Position numbers and translations under genes: made by a program. From the IMG/VR virus record IMGVR_UViG_3300050821_003410, positions 1 through 24,849 of that record: DNA of 24,849 nt, one strand, 5' to 3'. Each line of letters opens with the position of its first letter. Position 1 is the first letter of the stretch. The DNA is from a virus. The notes beneath the pieces are model-generated. The model was not told the origin of the DNA, did not search any database, and saw nothing but the letters and a program-made list of their open reading frames with translations. This document shows positions 1-8,135 of the stretch, piece after piece.

Positions 1-955
1 CAAATTCGTTGTCCGTGGGCTTTGCAGAAGCGTCCGGAGCCTCGTCAGCCCAGTTCTTGTGGTCACTGGCTTTTTGGTTGTGCCAGTCCGCAAAAGCTTT
101 GTTCTTCGCTTTAGTATAGAGCCGCGCAGCTTTCTCGTGTGCTTGAGCTGCGCCCTCGTGTGCTTTCTTGGTGCCTCCGATTACTGCCCATGCTCCTTTT
201 TTGACAGCTTGCTGACTCGCGGCTTGTGCGGGATCTCCTTTGGGCTCGTCTTTGCTCGGTGAGGGCTTCTTCGCATTATAGACAAGAATCGCGTCAACGA
301 GTCCAGGAGCTTCGTCAGCACGGTTACGGATGAACCCCGCGCCGTCCTCGATAGCGCAGGCACCTTTTTTGTCCGGTAGTACAGCGAGATGATCAGGGCG
401 ATAGTTACGCGCAATAGCTTCATAGGCTTCTCCTTCGTATTCGCCTGCCACATAGTCTTTATCAACAAAGACACCTGTGGAAAGCTCCATCATCGTTTGG
501 TTCTCCACGGCTTCCATGATCCGTGGCTCAATCTCGTCGGCCCGGTGTGCCTCAATCCAGGCTTCTGCTTTGAGACGGCCGAGATCATCAAACTCCGTGT
601 TCATGATCATTCCGATCTTGTACTTCTCCGCAACCTCAGGATCACAGGCGCTCATGCCCACTCCGTTAGCTTCAGGGTGGTTGACGACAATCGGCTTCAT
701 GTTCCAGACACAAGGCGTCTTGCTCAGCTCGTCCGCGGGATAGTACAGAGATCCATTGGACCCTCTGTGAACCCCCTCTGTCATCATCACCATCGGCACA
801 ACGGTGAACTTCCTGCCCTCCAGTGTCTCATTGCGGACGAGATTCTTGGACGGACGCAGATTGAAAATGATTTCCTGGCGCTCGTTCTGGATTAGCTTTG
901 CGGCGCTGCGGTTGCGAACGAAGACAGACCGACCTTTGGCGCGTTTTTGTTTCAT
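1..955 (-). CDS. DUF2213 family phage head protein (possible prohead protease), 3' end outside window
   Basis: The gene starts at an ATG at 953-955 and stays open for 318 codons to the window edge, so its C-terminus is missing. Segments typical of DUF2213 phage proteins are visible: KPIVVNHP at residues 87-94, ELSTGVF at 157-163 and PDHLAVL at 187-193, followed by a short acidic/Gly stretch. After about residue 225 the sequence becomes Lys/Ala-rich and probably helical. DUF2213 proteins sit in head modules next to portal and minor head genes and are often annotated as putative head maturation proteases; I see no motif here that proves protease activity. It lies downstream of the portal and head morphogenesis genes, and a major capsid gene would be expected beyond the window. 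There is no clear Shine-Dalgarno sequence. Confidence 0.8.
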   Translation of the reverse strand, partial: MKQKRAKGRSVFVRNRSAAKLIQNERQEIIFNLRPSKNLVRNETLEGRKFTVVPMVMMTEGVHRGSNGSLYYPADELSKTPCVWNMKPIVVNHPEANGVGMSACDPEVAEKYKIGMIMNTEFDDLGRLKAEAWIEAHRADEIEPRIMEAVENQTMMELSTGVFVDKDYVAGEYEGEAYEAIARNYRPDHLAVLPDKKGACAIEDGAGFIRNRADEAPGLVDAILVYNAKKPSPSKDEPKGDPAQAASQQAVKKGAWAVIGGTKKAHEGAAQAHEKAARLYTKAKNKAFADWHNQKASDHKNWADEAPDASAKPTDNEF

Positions 956-1035
956 ATGAGTGACGGAGAGTAAGGACCAAGTTCAAATAAACTTGAGCCC
1001 GTTCAACGGTCACTCCACTATGGAACCACAGTTAC

Positions 1036-1063
1036 CACATAGATGGTCCTACCAAGAAGTCAA
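1036..1063 (-). promoter_or_regulatory. weak candidate promoter upstream of the DUF2213 gene
   Basis: In the 135-base gap before the DUF2213 gene the minus strand reads TTGACT, 16 bases, then TATGTG. The -35 match is 5 of 6, but the -10 match is only 3 of 6. Closer to the gene is an inverted repeat, CAAGTT-TATTTG-AACTTG, at roughly 980-998. This is one of the few gaps over 100 bases, which favours a control site, but the -10 is poor. Confidence 0.22.
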
Positions 1064-1090
1064 TAAAGAAACAAATCCCACCTGGTAAAA

Positions 1091-1291
1091 TTATCCCTTT
1101 GGAAGGCGATCTTTAACCATTATATTCTCAGACTTCACTATACGGAACGCCACACCGTTCTCAATATACACTGTCACATTACCAAAAAACTTATCCGCTT
1201 TTACTTGTATTAACTCTTCCAATACAACCTCAAGGTCAGGCGGGATTGGTTTTGGTTGTTGCGTTATTATCTGCTCTTTTATCGTGGGCAT
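1091..1291 (-). CDS. small YezD/DUF2292-like protein
   Basis: A 66-residue protein. The second half (LEELIQVK, then GNVTVYIENG, then a basic/acidic tail with IVKSENI) resembles the pattern of the small DUF2292 (YezD-like) family, which has a helix followed by a strand hairpin ending in a K/R-x-EKI-like segment. The function of that family is not established. The ATG start at 1291 overlaps the end of the upstream gene by 56 bases, more than is usual here. A TTG start after the Pro-rich N-terminal part would remove the overlap. It is the last gene of the accessory cassette before the DUF2213 gene. The assignment is from pattern only. Confidence 0.5.
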   Translation of the reverse strand: MPTIKEQIITQQPKPIPPDLEVVLEELIQVKADKFFGNVTVYIENGVAFRIVKSENIMVKDRLPKG

Positions 1292-1748
1292 CAGAGATAG
1301 GTTTTAAAACAGGGCGTGGAATAATGATAAAGTTTCTGTGGAGCAAGAACGCAGCAAAGCGATGGAATAACATCCGCGGCTCCTCGAGCTGGTACCACAA
1401 GGCGTAATAGTTACTCATACAAGCAACCATTTCCGCCTCGGTAGGGGCACGGGATACTATTCCCTCTACCGCTTGCACGGTATCCGTTACTGCGGCAGCT
1501 TGTTTCTCGATCTGGTCAAGCAGCACAAGGAAGCTGTTGGAAATATCTAGAGGAGTCTCTTCCTCTTTTGGTTTTACCTGCTCAACAGGATCGGAAGGTG
1601 GAGTGATATTTCCTTCAATCATATCTCCTTTCACGTCCTCCCATTTATACACCGGGCCTATTGCTTTTAATATCTGTTCAGCTGTGTAATCTCGGATAAC
1701 ATATTGACCGATTTTGTTGCGGACATGAATAGGTAACTTGAAACTCAT
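1236..1748 (-). CDS. unknown phage protein, 170 aa
   Basis: I do not recognise this protein. The start at 1748 was chosen over an in-frame ATG at 1814 because it forms an ATGA overlap with the methyltransferase stop, the common junction in this genome. The N-terminal part (about residues 1-45) looks globular, with KIGQYVIRDYTAEQILKAI resembling a short helix-rich fold. A Pro/Glu-rich linker follows (about 48-68), then a helical segment and a C-terminal region rich in aromatic residues and Met. The last 20 residues are polar and Asn-rich, probably disordered. It may belong with the upstream sugar- and methyl-transfer genes, but that rests on position only. Confidence 0.6.
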   Translation of the reverse strand: MSFKLPIHVRNKIGQYVIRDYTAEQILKAIGPVYKWEDVKGDMIEGNITPPSDPVEQVKPKEEETPLDISNSFLVLLDQIEKQAAAVTDTVQAVEGIVSRAPTEAEMVACMSNYYALWYQLEEPRMLFHRFAAFLLHRNFIIIPRPVLKPISDAHDKRADNNATTKTNPA

Positions 1749-2209
1749 TTGATTGCCTCCGTCCTCATTGTTTCCAGCGTGTCCGTTTCCAACCCCACTT
1801 GTGGAATCTTCCAATGACCGTCACATTCCTTCCTTGGCACTTCGACTTGAACATTGGTAAATCCCGCTGTCCACAGCATAAGCCGCATATTCTCTGGACA
1901 ATAAACCATCAAGTGCCCGTGGCAAGTGATTATGCTCACGCGAGCATCCTGTGAAAGATTTCGTAGCTGAGGAACACAAATGCGCAGCGTTCCCCCTTTC
2001 TTAAGGATACGGTAAGCCTCACGCATAAAGTGAAAGCCCTCCGGGCCTGTGACGTGCTCAAGGCAATGTTCAATTAGGATGAAGTCCACAGTTCCGTCCA
2101 GCCACGGTAGACGCTTAGTGACATCTACATCACGGTCATGGTTTTGCCAAGGCGCGGGCAATATATTTGCGCCACATCCTAAATTGATCCACGTCAATGT
2201 TTCGTTCAT
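1745..2209 (-). CDS. class I SAM-dependent methyltransferase
   Basis: A 154-residue protein with a compact methyltransferase fold. Motif I is NLGCGANI at residues 9-16 (SAM-binding Gly loop). The acidic motif II region is near HDRDVDV, motif IV is FILIEHCLEHV at about 43-53, and the post-motif helix-strand RILKKGGTLRICVP is at about 68-81. The EHCLEHV pattern is typical of small methyltransferases next to glycosyltransferases, where they act on sugars or lipid-linked precursors; the substrate here is not known. The family is usually longer than 200 residues, so this is a minimal version. ATGA overlaps on both sides place it in one translation unit with its neighbours. Confidence 0.82.
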   Translation of the reverse strand: MNETLTWINLGCGANILPAPWQNHDRDVDVTKRLPWLDGTVDFILIEHCLEHVTGPEGFHFMREAYRILKKGGTLRICVPQLRNLSQDARVSIITCHGHLMVYCPENMRLMLWTAGFTNVQVEVPRKECDGHWKIPQVGLETDTLETMRTEAIK

Positions 2210-2901
2210 ATTAGGTTCCTCTTTTTTGCTTCGTTAAATTCTTCTAAGGTCCATTGCTGTGCAGACCACACAGGAGCGTCCCAAGTGATGGGACGGTTGC
2301 GATCCAATATCCATTTACCAGACACCCGTACCATCTTAGGATCCATATTAAACAACCGCGTAAACTTTTGCTCTCCAAACTGACCTGCGTGGCAGGCATC
2401 AGCTCCGCATGACAGGTAATGCTGCACAAAAGTAGGAATGTAGAAGTGCCGCACGAGAAACAAAGACTGTGCGGAAGTCAACTTTTGATGCGGAGGATTC
2501 AACCCAGGGCCGATGGTCATGCCTCCATCTCCTACGTCTTTGTAGAGCTGTTCATCTGCATTTCCAAAACACAAGGCGTCTTGTTCCTTGTATATGAAAT
2601 CCAATTCTGAATTATATGCCAATAAAGCAAGAGCGAGCATAGTCCCTGTCCATCCTACAAGGTGATGGTTTTTTCTGCCCTCGTGCTTGTCTCGTATATG
2701 TCCAAGATCACCTTTCAAAGGAACCGGAGTGAATCCCCGATTGAAATAAATCATTGGGATGTCGTGTCCCATCACTACACAAGCGGAAGGATAATACTCT
2801 TTCTTCATCGAAAGGTTGTTCAGCCATACTCGCGCAAATTCCTCCGCAGGAATAGGAGTTCTTGAATTGGGGTGATATCCTGTGCCAAGTAAGTATTTCA
2901 T
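2206..2901 (-). CDS. unknown protein, possibly glycosyltransferase-like
   Basis: A 231-residue protein joined by ATGA overlaps to the glycosyltransferase before it and the methyltransferase after it. The centre reads LDFIYKEQDALCFG (about residues 100-113), which recalls the acidic strand end of GT-A type glycosyltransferases and related sugar-transfer proteins. A Gly-rich GGMTIGPGL stretch follows, and the C-terminal half is rich in Trp, Arg and His. I see no classical DxD motif and cannot name a family. The sugar-transfer idea rests on the EQD segment and the neighbours, so it is inference. There is no signal peptide or membrane segment. Confidence 0.6.
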   Translation of the reverse strand: MKYLLGTGYHPNSRTPIPAEEFARVWLNNLSMKKEYYPSACVVMGHDIPMIYFNRGFTPVPLKGDLGHIRDKHEGRKNHHLVGWTGTMLALALLAYNSELDFIYKEQDALCFGNADEQLYKDVGDGGMTIGPGLNPPHQKLTSAQSLFLVRHFYIPTFVQHYLSCGADACHAGQFGEQKFTRLFNMDPKMVRVSGKWILDRNRPITWDAPVWSAQQWTLEEFNEAKKRNLI

Positions 2902-3797
2902 TTTAGTAATTGAGAGACAGCGACGCCTACTTCCTCAACCGATATTGTTGACATCGGGTTGCGAGGAGGCCATCCGAGATCAATCGTTGCCATGCCTCCT
3001 TTGATGCGATGGCGGATTCCAGTGAAAGGATGCGCTGCATCACTTTTTATCGCTATCGTATTAGGCGCGTCGCACAAAATACATTCTGGGCTTGTGATAC
3101 CGAACAGAACCACACGAGGAACGCGCATTGCACCGGCTACATGACACGGAAAGCTATCTATGCCTATGAATAGCTTCGCCGCTCCTATCAACGCCGCTAA
3201 ATGCATAAATGTGCAGGTTCTACCGCGGAAGTCGTGACGCACAGCTATAGGAAGCGACAAGTGGCGAGTTTTGCCTTCAATCACGCCCACGACAACTACA
3301 GGTAGTCCATACTCATGTTGAATCCAATTCACCAAATCATTCCATTTCTCAGGCTCCCAATTGCGCCCTTCCCACAAGCCAGGACCTGGAGCAATCACCA
3401 CAAATCCATTTTTGTGACAGTCAATTGGAAGTTGCTTTGCAGCCCAGTCTCGGTCCTCCTGGGATGGAAAAAGTTCAGTGATCCTCGGACATTCGTATCT
3501 GCGAAAATTCACTCCTGAGGCGAAACTATCTATAAGATGATATCCCTGCATAGATTCATACCTTATAAAATCCAAGTTCTTAACATTTACGTAATGCGCT
3601 GGATGTCCGTGTTCTAGGGGACCGGCACTCACTACATTAGGATTGTTCTTAAATATCTCTGGGTAGTCGGTGCTGAAGTATATTTTATCCTGCGGACGGC
3701 GTTTCTTTAACTCCCGCACTATAGCGGTACAGAGCAACACGTCTCCTCTTGCAATCCTGCGGCAAAGCAAGATGTGTTCTTCTTGTTGGGTATTCAC
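2898..3797 (-). CDS. family 9 glycosyltransferase (ADP-heptose:LPS heptosyltransferase-like)
   Basis: A 299-residue protein of the GT9/heptosyltransferase type. The N-terminal part has RIARGDVLLCTAIVREL (residues 14-30), matching the GD-x-hhh start of the family. The second domain has VVIAPGPG at 133-140, the RNWEPEKWNDLV segment at 145-156, and the diagnostic nucleotide-sugar site with IGIDSFPCHVAG (211-222) followed by VPRVVLFG. The family moves heptose or a related sugar from an ADP- or GDP-linked donor to LPS or another glycan. Most members run 320-350 residues, so this is slightly short. The start is a GTG five bases after a GCGATAATAT element. Possible roles are altering the host surface or decorating virions; the sequence does not decide. 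Confidence 0.85.
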   Translation of the reverse strand: MNTQQEEHILLCRRIARGDVLLCTAIVRELKKRRPQDKIYFSTDYPEIFKNNPNVVSAGPLEHGHPAHYVNVKNLDFIRYESMQGYHLIDSFASGVNFRRYECPRITELFPSQEDRDWAAKQLPIDCHKNGFVVIAPGPGLWEGRNWEPEKWNDLVNWIQHEYGLPVVVVGVIEGKTRHLSLPIAVRHDFRGRTCTFMHLAALIGAAKLFIGIDSFPCHVAGAMRVPRVVLFGITSPECILCDAPNTIAIKSDAAHPFTGIRHRIKGGMATIDLGWPPRNPMSTISVEEVGVAVSQLLK

Positions 3798-3800
3798 TGT

Positions 3801-3810
3801 ATATTATCGC
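3801..3810 (-). promoter_or_regulatory. GCGATAATAT element before the glycosyltransferase
   Basis: The minus strand reads GCGATAATAT, ending 3 bases before the GTG start of the family 9 glycosyltransferase and just after the stop of the DUF6527-like gene. It is one of six near-identical copies, all on the coding strand. GATAAT resembles a -10 box, which would give an almost leaderless transcript, but no -35 is seen. Confidence 0.5.
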
Positions 3811-3812
3811 AC

Positions 3813-4112
3813 TCAACAAGAAACTAACCGACCGGAAGTGAGGTGCCCGTGCCAATGTCCTTTGATCTCCAAACTAGGTTCTAGAGTAGGCGAATCTAGT
3901 GTCCCTGTAAACTTCCATCCTTTAGCGGAATACCTAGCTCCTTCAATTGGCAAGTAATCCAGTGTACCTAACTCTGAAATCATAGGCATCCTGATTTGAA
4001 ATCCTTGAGGTTGTCCATCTATAAATCTAACCGTATAATCCCCTACATTGACCAGCAGTTCGTCGTCACAGTTATCGGGCATCCGTCGAGTGCTGTAACT
4101 TTTTGTATTCAT
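3813..4112 (-). CDS. DUF6527-like small protein
   Basis: A 99-residue protein whose C-terminal third, PTLEPSLEIKGHWHGHLTSG (residues 75-94), fits the pattern of DUF6527 and similar phage proteins: a Pro-Thr-Leu-x-Pro-Ser segment, then a His-containing strand and an xDG-like turn. That family has no established biochemical role. It starts at an ATG overlapping the head morphogenesis stop (ATGA). Its stop is followed at once by a GCGATAATAT element and the glycosyltransferase start. It is the first gene of the accessory cassette between head morphogenesis and DUF2213. Confidence 0.6.
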   Translation of the reverse strand: MNTKSYSTRRMPDNCDDELLVNVGDYTVRFIDGQPQGFQIRMPMISELGTLDYLPIEGARYSAKGWKFTGTLDSPTLEPSLEIKGHWHGHLTSGRLVSC

Positions 4113-5029
4113 GCAGCCAGTCCTTCTGCTTTGAACAATGAATCAAACACACGACGCCTTATATTGTCCGTGGGCTGCTCCTCAAGGTCAGCTTGATAGG
4201 GAATCCAACTGCATCTGCAATTTGGATGTGCGGGAATTAAGCCTCGAGCTTCGTCAATGGTGTAGGGACTGTCTGCGGCCATATCAAAACACTCATCACA
4301 CACTAAATCATCATCTGCTGTAGACCATTCTGCCTCGACTCCTAACTGCTTTGTGGGATCTAGTTTTTGATAACTGTCTAGCTGTCCCTCTGCATGGGCT
4401 CGTACAATCTCGGTTCTTGCAATGACGTTGGCGCGTGTGCGGGTTAAACCGTCAATCTGATCAGTCATGTCCCTTGCAACTTCGTCAGCGTGTGAGCCGT
4501 TTGCGAGCCCGTCTGCAAGGATGCGGTTTAGCTGCGTCTTTTCCGTGTTGGTGAGACCTTTCATTTCCTCAAAGGTGCGTGTGGCAAGCAACTGCACTTG
4601 CTCAATCGCAATCGGACTTCCCATAGACTCCGCAAGGAACGCTTCTGCGCTCTTATTGTAGAAATCAGGATCCGTCGCAAGGTCCCCTGAATGCGCGTCG
4701 AGGTAGGCTCGCGTCACGCCCTGCTTGTAGGCACTCTGGATATATTTAATAGTAAGGGGATCTGCGGCGTCTGTTTGTCCTGTTCCCATGAGCACACCCG
4801 CATCTATTTGATCTTGGAGCCAACTGCTAAAAGCTTTCAACTTACCACTGTCGGTAAGGAATTGATAGTCTGCATTCGCGACAGGCTTGCCGAGACCGTA
4901 GCTATCCTCGTGGAGGATGTGCTTTGTTACTTGCTCCTTGAGCCATTCTTGTCGTGCCGCTAGCTCGTTTGCAAACTTAGTCTGCAACAGCATCGTCCGG
5001 GAGGGATCAACTCGCTTGGCGACTGGCAT
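4109..5029 (-). CDS. phage head morphogenesis protein, SPP1 gp7/Mu gpF-like
   Basis: A 306-residue minor head protein. The C-terminal half carries the family signature: a helical region ending in RANVIARTEIVRAHAEG (about 199-215), then CDEC at 244-247 and HPNCRC at 268-273. The Cys/His set may bind metal. Proteins of this family are incorporated into the procapsid near the portal in small copy number and are needed for head assembly or DNA ejection. The N-terminal 150 residues are helical and less conserved. The start follows the upstream stop by one base (TGAcATG) and the stop overlaps the next gene by ATGA, placing it in the head operon. Confidence 0.9.
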   Translation of the reverse strand: MPVAKRVDPSRTMLLQTKFANELAARQEWLKEQVTKHILHEDSYGLGKPVANADYQFLTDSGKLKAFSSWLQDQIDAGVLMGTGQTDAADPLTIKYIQSAYKQGVTRAYLDAHSGDLATDPDFYNKSAEAFLAESMGSPIAIEQVQLLATRTFEEMKGLTNTEKTQLNRILADGLANGSHADEVARDMTDQIDGLTRTRANVIARTEIVRAHAEGQLDSYQKLDPTKQLGVEAEWSTADDDLVCDECFDMAADSPYTIDEARGLIPAHPNCRCSWIPYQADLEEQPTDNIRRRVFDSLFKAEGLAA

Positions 5030-5030
5030 G

Positions 5031-5288
5031 TCAGGAGGGAGTAACTACTTCGCGCGGAGATTGTTTCTTGCCAAACTTCATCCCGCCACTAGCCTTGCTG
5101 CTCTTTCCTTGTCCGGAAGGAGCCTTGGCCGCAGGGGCTGGTTTGAGTTTGCTTCCTTTTTGGATCTTGCTGCCAGGAGGTCCTTTGGGGAGCTGGACCC
5201 CGTACTTGGGACCGCTACCACTGCCGCCATTCCAGGCGGCTTCTCGCTCCATGTAGGAAAGCGGCTTTCTATGGAATCTGTTTTTCAT
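5031..5288 (-). CDS. small basic low-complexity protein
   Basis: An 85-residue protein very rich in Lys, Gly, Pro and Ser, with no hydrophobic core, so it is probably disordered. It begins at an ATGA overlap with the portal stop and ends one base before the head morphogenesis start, so it is translated with both. I do not recognise a family. Its composition resembles the Gly/Pro/Lys-rich tail of the preceding portal protein, so it may have come from the same kind of low-complexity sequence. The basic charge would suit DNA contact or packing in the head, but nothing shows this directly. Confidence 0.65.
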   Translation of the reverse strand: MKNRFHRKPLSYMEREAAWNGGSGSGPKYGVQLPKGPPGSKIQKGSKLKPAPAAKAPSGQGKSSKASGGMKFGKKQSPREVVTPS

Positions 5289-7198
5289 GACCTGTTGTGT
5301 GCTGCACTGCGATAGCCCGCTTTATATTGGATATACTGCGAACGATTTCCTACCCATGCTTTAGGAACAGACGGACCTTTGCCTGTGCGCTTGGCAGTGG
5401 CTCCGTCTGCAAAAGCTTGTTCGTTGAGACTGGGGATTTTTGCACTCGCACTCTTTAGCTTCGCAGCAGGCTGGATCGTTTGCGGCTTTTTGAGGCTGGG
5501 TGCTTTCATAGGTGATGCAGCTTGGGTTTGATCTAAGCCGCCTTTGCCAAACGCTCCTCCTCGAGCTGCACGGGCCTGATCTTTGGGATCCCCTCCGTTA
5601 GGAAAATTACTCACCTTGTCCATCACTGAGGCGCCTTCACCGTTCTTGGCTCCCGGGATAGGCACGCCTCCGGGGGGTGGCGGCTGAGGAGTTCCGGGAG
5701 CTGCGGGGTTGAGTGCCGCACGTTGTGAATTCGGATCGGCACTCGTGCTCAAGTACTTTTTGAGGTTGCCGAGGATTGCATCTGCTTCCTCTTCCGTCTT
5801 GTTCATAAACATGACAAGGAAGTCTTTGGGAGGGATAACCGTATCGCAGCCGCCTGTCACGTATTTGTTCAGCGCGTCCATGAGCGTGTCTGCCACTTCC
5901 GCCTTCTCAGTGTCACTCGGGCTGTGCAAGTCCTCCCAATTTACAATGATGCCTTTCTGCATGTCTTGCAGCGGCGGCAAGATCCCCATATAAATGAGGC
6001 GAGTGATAACAGGTTCAATGATGTAAGGCGTGCAGTATTTCGTCTGCCTGTTGCCTACTCGCTCCATCCATGCAGTGGCATCTTGATCCGCTGCCAGCTT
6101 TGCCTCCTCCGTTCCAATAAGCACACGGTAAGGAATCCCGAGTGAGGCCCCGATCGCTTGCATGTGTGTCTTAAAGTGGTTGGAAGGATCCGCAAGCTGG
6201 ACTTGGAGGCTCTTGGCTGTAACACCTACTAACGCCAGATACCTTTGCAAGCCTTGTTGGTAGCGTTCAAACTGCTCGCGCATCTCTTCGGGGTCAAGTT
6301 GTGCTGTGCTTTGCAGCTCAGGGTTGACCTCAAAGCTAATGCCAGGGAATCCGCCCTTCCAGAACATCTCGCCGCTGCCTGCAAGCACCTTGCGCAGGTC
6401 GATAAGGCGGTTGTACACGCTCGAGGCGCGAGGCACCCCATAGACCTCACTGCTCTCCCTGTTGTCCGCTAAATGGATAATGCGTGTCCAATGCACAGGC
6501 GTCGGGCTCGTAGGCATGGGCGCTACGGGCTGGATAATTTGTGTGTTCACTCCATACTGGATAAAATTCACATTGTAGAGCAACGGCAACCCATAACGAG
6601 GACTCCTGATGTCTATCTCAAATTTGTTGATGCTCACCGCAGTCTCATCAAAGACGCGAGTGTAGATTAAATTGTGCTTGGGATTGCGCGTGTATTTTTT
6701 GCGCATATCCATCTTCTGCCCGGGCTTCAATGCGAGCCAGGTTGGAACAGAACCGTCCAGTGGTACCCCATCCACAGGTTCAATGAGTTGCTTATCGTCA
6801 TCAATCCCTAACAACATAATTCCAAATGTTGCAATTCCACTCAGCTTGTCCGCACGCTGCATGATGCTGAACAGTTGGAATTGCTTGAGGATATTATTCA
6901 GCGTCGCTTCAAACAAAGTGTCTTTGGTATCGTCCGTCTCGATGATTTCAGGATCCTGCTTCCAGCACTCATCGGGAAAGATGTTCACCACCCGCTTGCA
7001 AATGCCTTCCCTGTCATAAAGCAGCTTGAGCAGCGCAGGAGTGAGAAACTCAGGGTATCCGCATTCTTTGTCAATGTCCTTGCCGCGGTCGAGGAACTGC
7101 TCCAAAAAAGCACCACGCAGGCTAAGTGCGTGGTTGACAAGTTCGCTGTTGGTTATTGCCTTGGCAGACTGATTGGTAGTGGCTTTCGCGTCGCTCAT
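5285..7198 (-). CDS. phage portal protein, DUF1073 type
   Basis: A 637-residue protein in the portal position, downstream of the terminase and directly upstream of head morphogenesis. The N-terminal two thirds resembles the DUF1073 portal family: REGICKRVVNIFPDECWK near residue 65, then DKLSGIATFGIMLLGIDD, and a long central domain with QKTKYC-like and helix-rich segments leading to YIIEPVITRLIYMGILP. The portal is the 12-subunit ring through which DNA enters and leaves the head. From about residue 485 the protein changes to Pro/Gly/Ala/Lys-rich sequence, probably a flexible tail. The ATG at 7198 (MSDAK) is preferred over a GTG eight codons earlier. The gap upstream is 79 bases. Confidence 0.87.
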   Translation of the reverse strand: MSDAKATTNQSAKAITNSELVNHALSLRGAFLEQFLDRGKDIDKECGYPEFLTPALLKLLYDREGICKRVVNIFPDECWKQDPEIIETDDTKDTLFEATLNNILKQFQLFSIMQRADKLSGIATFGIMLLGIDDDKQLIEPVDGVPLDGSVPTWLALKPGQKMDMRKKYTRNPKHNLIYTRVFDETAVSINKFEIDIRSPRYGLPLLYNVNFIQYGVNTQIIQPVAPMPTSPTPVHWTRIIHLADNRESSEVYGVPRASSVYNRLIDLRKVLAGSGEMFWKGGFPGISFEVNPELQSTAQLDPEEMREQFERYQQGLQRYLALVGVTAKSLQVQLADPSNHFKTHMQAIGASLGIPYRVLIGTEEAKLAADQDATAWMERVGNRQTKYCTPYIIEPVITRLIYMGILPPLQDMQKGIIVNWEDLHSPSDTEKAEVADTLMDALNKYVTGGCDTVIPPKDFLVMFMNKTEEEADAILGNLKKYLSTSADPNSQRAALNPAAPGTPQPPPPGGVPIPGAKNGEGASVMDKVSNFPNGGDPKDQARAARGGAFGKGGLDQTQAASPMKAPSLKKPQTIQPAAKLKSASAKIPSLNEQAFADGATAKRTGKGPSVPKAWVGNRSQYIQYKAGYRSAAHNRS

Positions 7199-7277
7199 AT
7201 AAATAGAAGCGAAACTGCACACCTTGGCAGTTTGCTGAAAGCACGCTTAGCGGAACGCCCTTGCAAAAGCAATTACA

Positions 7278-7562
7278 TTACTTGGCTGTGACTGCCTGGT
7301 AGATTGCAAATACGGACAAGCTCAGCACGGCAACAGCAAACAAAACGCCCAAGTAATAAAAGAAAGAACGCGGCTCAATTCTTCCTTGCTTAATTGCTCC
7401 CGCTTCAGAGATCTCGTCAATGATTCCGTGTCCTCGATAAACTGAAATGTGTTGGCGAACAGGCTTGCGGGGAAACAGCGCAGTAAGAAAACGGAACGTG
7501 AAGAAGTAAATCACGGCACGGGTAAAAGTGCGGAGTACATAGTTGGAATTGGAGTAGCTCAT
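7278..7562 (-). CDS. small membrane protein with two hydrophobic segments
   Basis: A 94-residue protein with a hydrophobic, aromatic-rich segment near the N-terminus (about 15-31) and a clear membrane helix near the C-terminus (about 67-90: YYLGVLFAVAVLSLSVFAIY). The polar middle is basic. The ATG at 7562 is chosen; a GTG two codons earlier is also possible. Small two-helix proteins in phages include holins and other membrane effectors, but there is no endolysin nearby and no family match that I can name, so a lysis role is only a guess. It lies directly upstream of the portal gene. Confidence 0.65.
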   Translation of the reverse strand: MSYSNSNYVLRTFTRAVIYFFTFRFLTALFPRKPVRQHISVYRGHGIIDEISEAGAIKQGRIEPRSFFYYLGVLFAVAVLSLSVFAIYQAVTAK

Positions 7563-7599
7563 GCTCACAGTTTACCATCTACGTGGATCTTTGCAAGCT

Positions 7600-7860
7600 T
7601 CAAAGCAGCGTCTGAGCAAGGCAGAACTTGAGCATCATTTCATCCTTCGATTGGCGTTCGCTGTCGTAAGGAAGATTCAGCGAGTAGGACCCTAGCACCA
7701 CTAACATCTCCTTGTCTTTGATTTGAATCAATCCGGCTGACACGACTTTTGCAGAGGAAGGAAGCATCTTTAAAATGTCCTTGTGCTCAATCGCAGGGGT
7801 GAAGATTATGGCTTGAGGCATACCTGCAAGCTTTTCTATTTCGTAAATAACGTATTTCAT
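7600..7860 (-). CDS. conserved-looking small phage protein, unknown function
   Basis: An 86-residue protein of mixed strands and helices. The run AKVVSAGLIQIKDKEMLVVL in the middle, followed by a GSYSLNLPYDSERQSKDE segment, reminds me of a family of small phage proteins of the form 'xxVSAGFhxh-D...G.S.SLxxxSRPEDxxhh', whose role is unknown. The resemblance is from memory and cannot be confirmed here. It starts in an ATGA overlap with the zinc-site protein upstream and ends shortly before the small membrane protein. Confidence 0.65.
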   Translation of the reverse strand: MKYVIYEIEKLAGMPQAIIFTPAIEHKDILKMLPSSAKVVSAGLIQIKDKEMLVVLGSYSLNLPYDSERQSKDEMMLKFCLAQTLL

Positions 7861-8135
7861 AATAATCTTTCACGTGGAGGGCTGGTCATACGATCCATTG
7901 CAACGATAGACTTCCATTTGTAGCAGGTATGCAGCTTGTCCCCCACATACCAATTTACTGCACCACAGTAACGACAAGTGAATCGGACTTGGGATTCTGC
8001 GTCCACCCAAGTGTCGACATCTTTACCATGCAAGGGATGTGGTGTTTGGCAATCGTGACAGCGCAAACACACCAGCAGCGTGCTTTTGAATGTCTCGGGA
8101 CTTTGTCCTACGGGAATGATGACAACTGTGTTCAC
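7857..8135 (-). CDS. small protein with a zinc-ribbon-like Cys cluster
   Basis: A 92-residue protein with CLRCHDC at about residues 23-29, a HPLHG stretch, and CRYCG at about 54-58. Two CxxC pairs about 30 residues apart suggest one zinc ribbon. It starts at a GTG that overlaps the stop of the 44-residue gene upstream (GTGA) and ends in an ATGA overlap. I cannot name a family. In phage operons such small zinc proteins are often DNA- or protein-binding, but there is no direct evidence for either. Confidence 0.65.
   Translation of the reverse strand: MNTVVIIPVGQSPETFKSTLLVCLRCHDCQTPHPLHGKDVDTWVDAESQVRFTCRYCGAVNWYVGDKLHTCYKWKSIVAMDRMTSPPRERLL

Noticed and set aside
389-895. Long plus-strand open frame of 168 residues
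   Set aside because: It lies opposite the DUF2213 gene, whose reading is clear. All other genes are on the minus strand and the plus-strand protein has no recognisable features.
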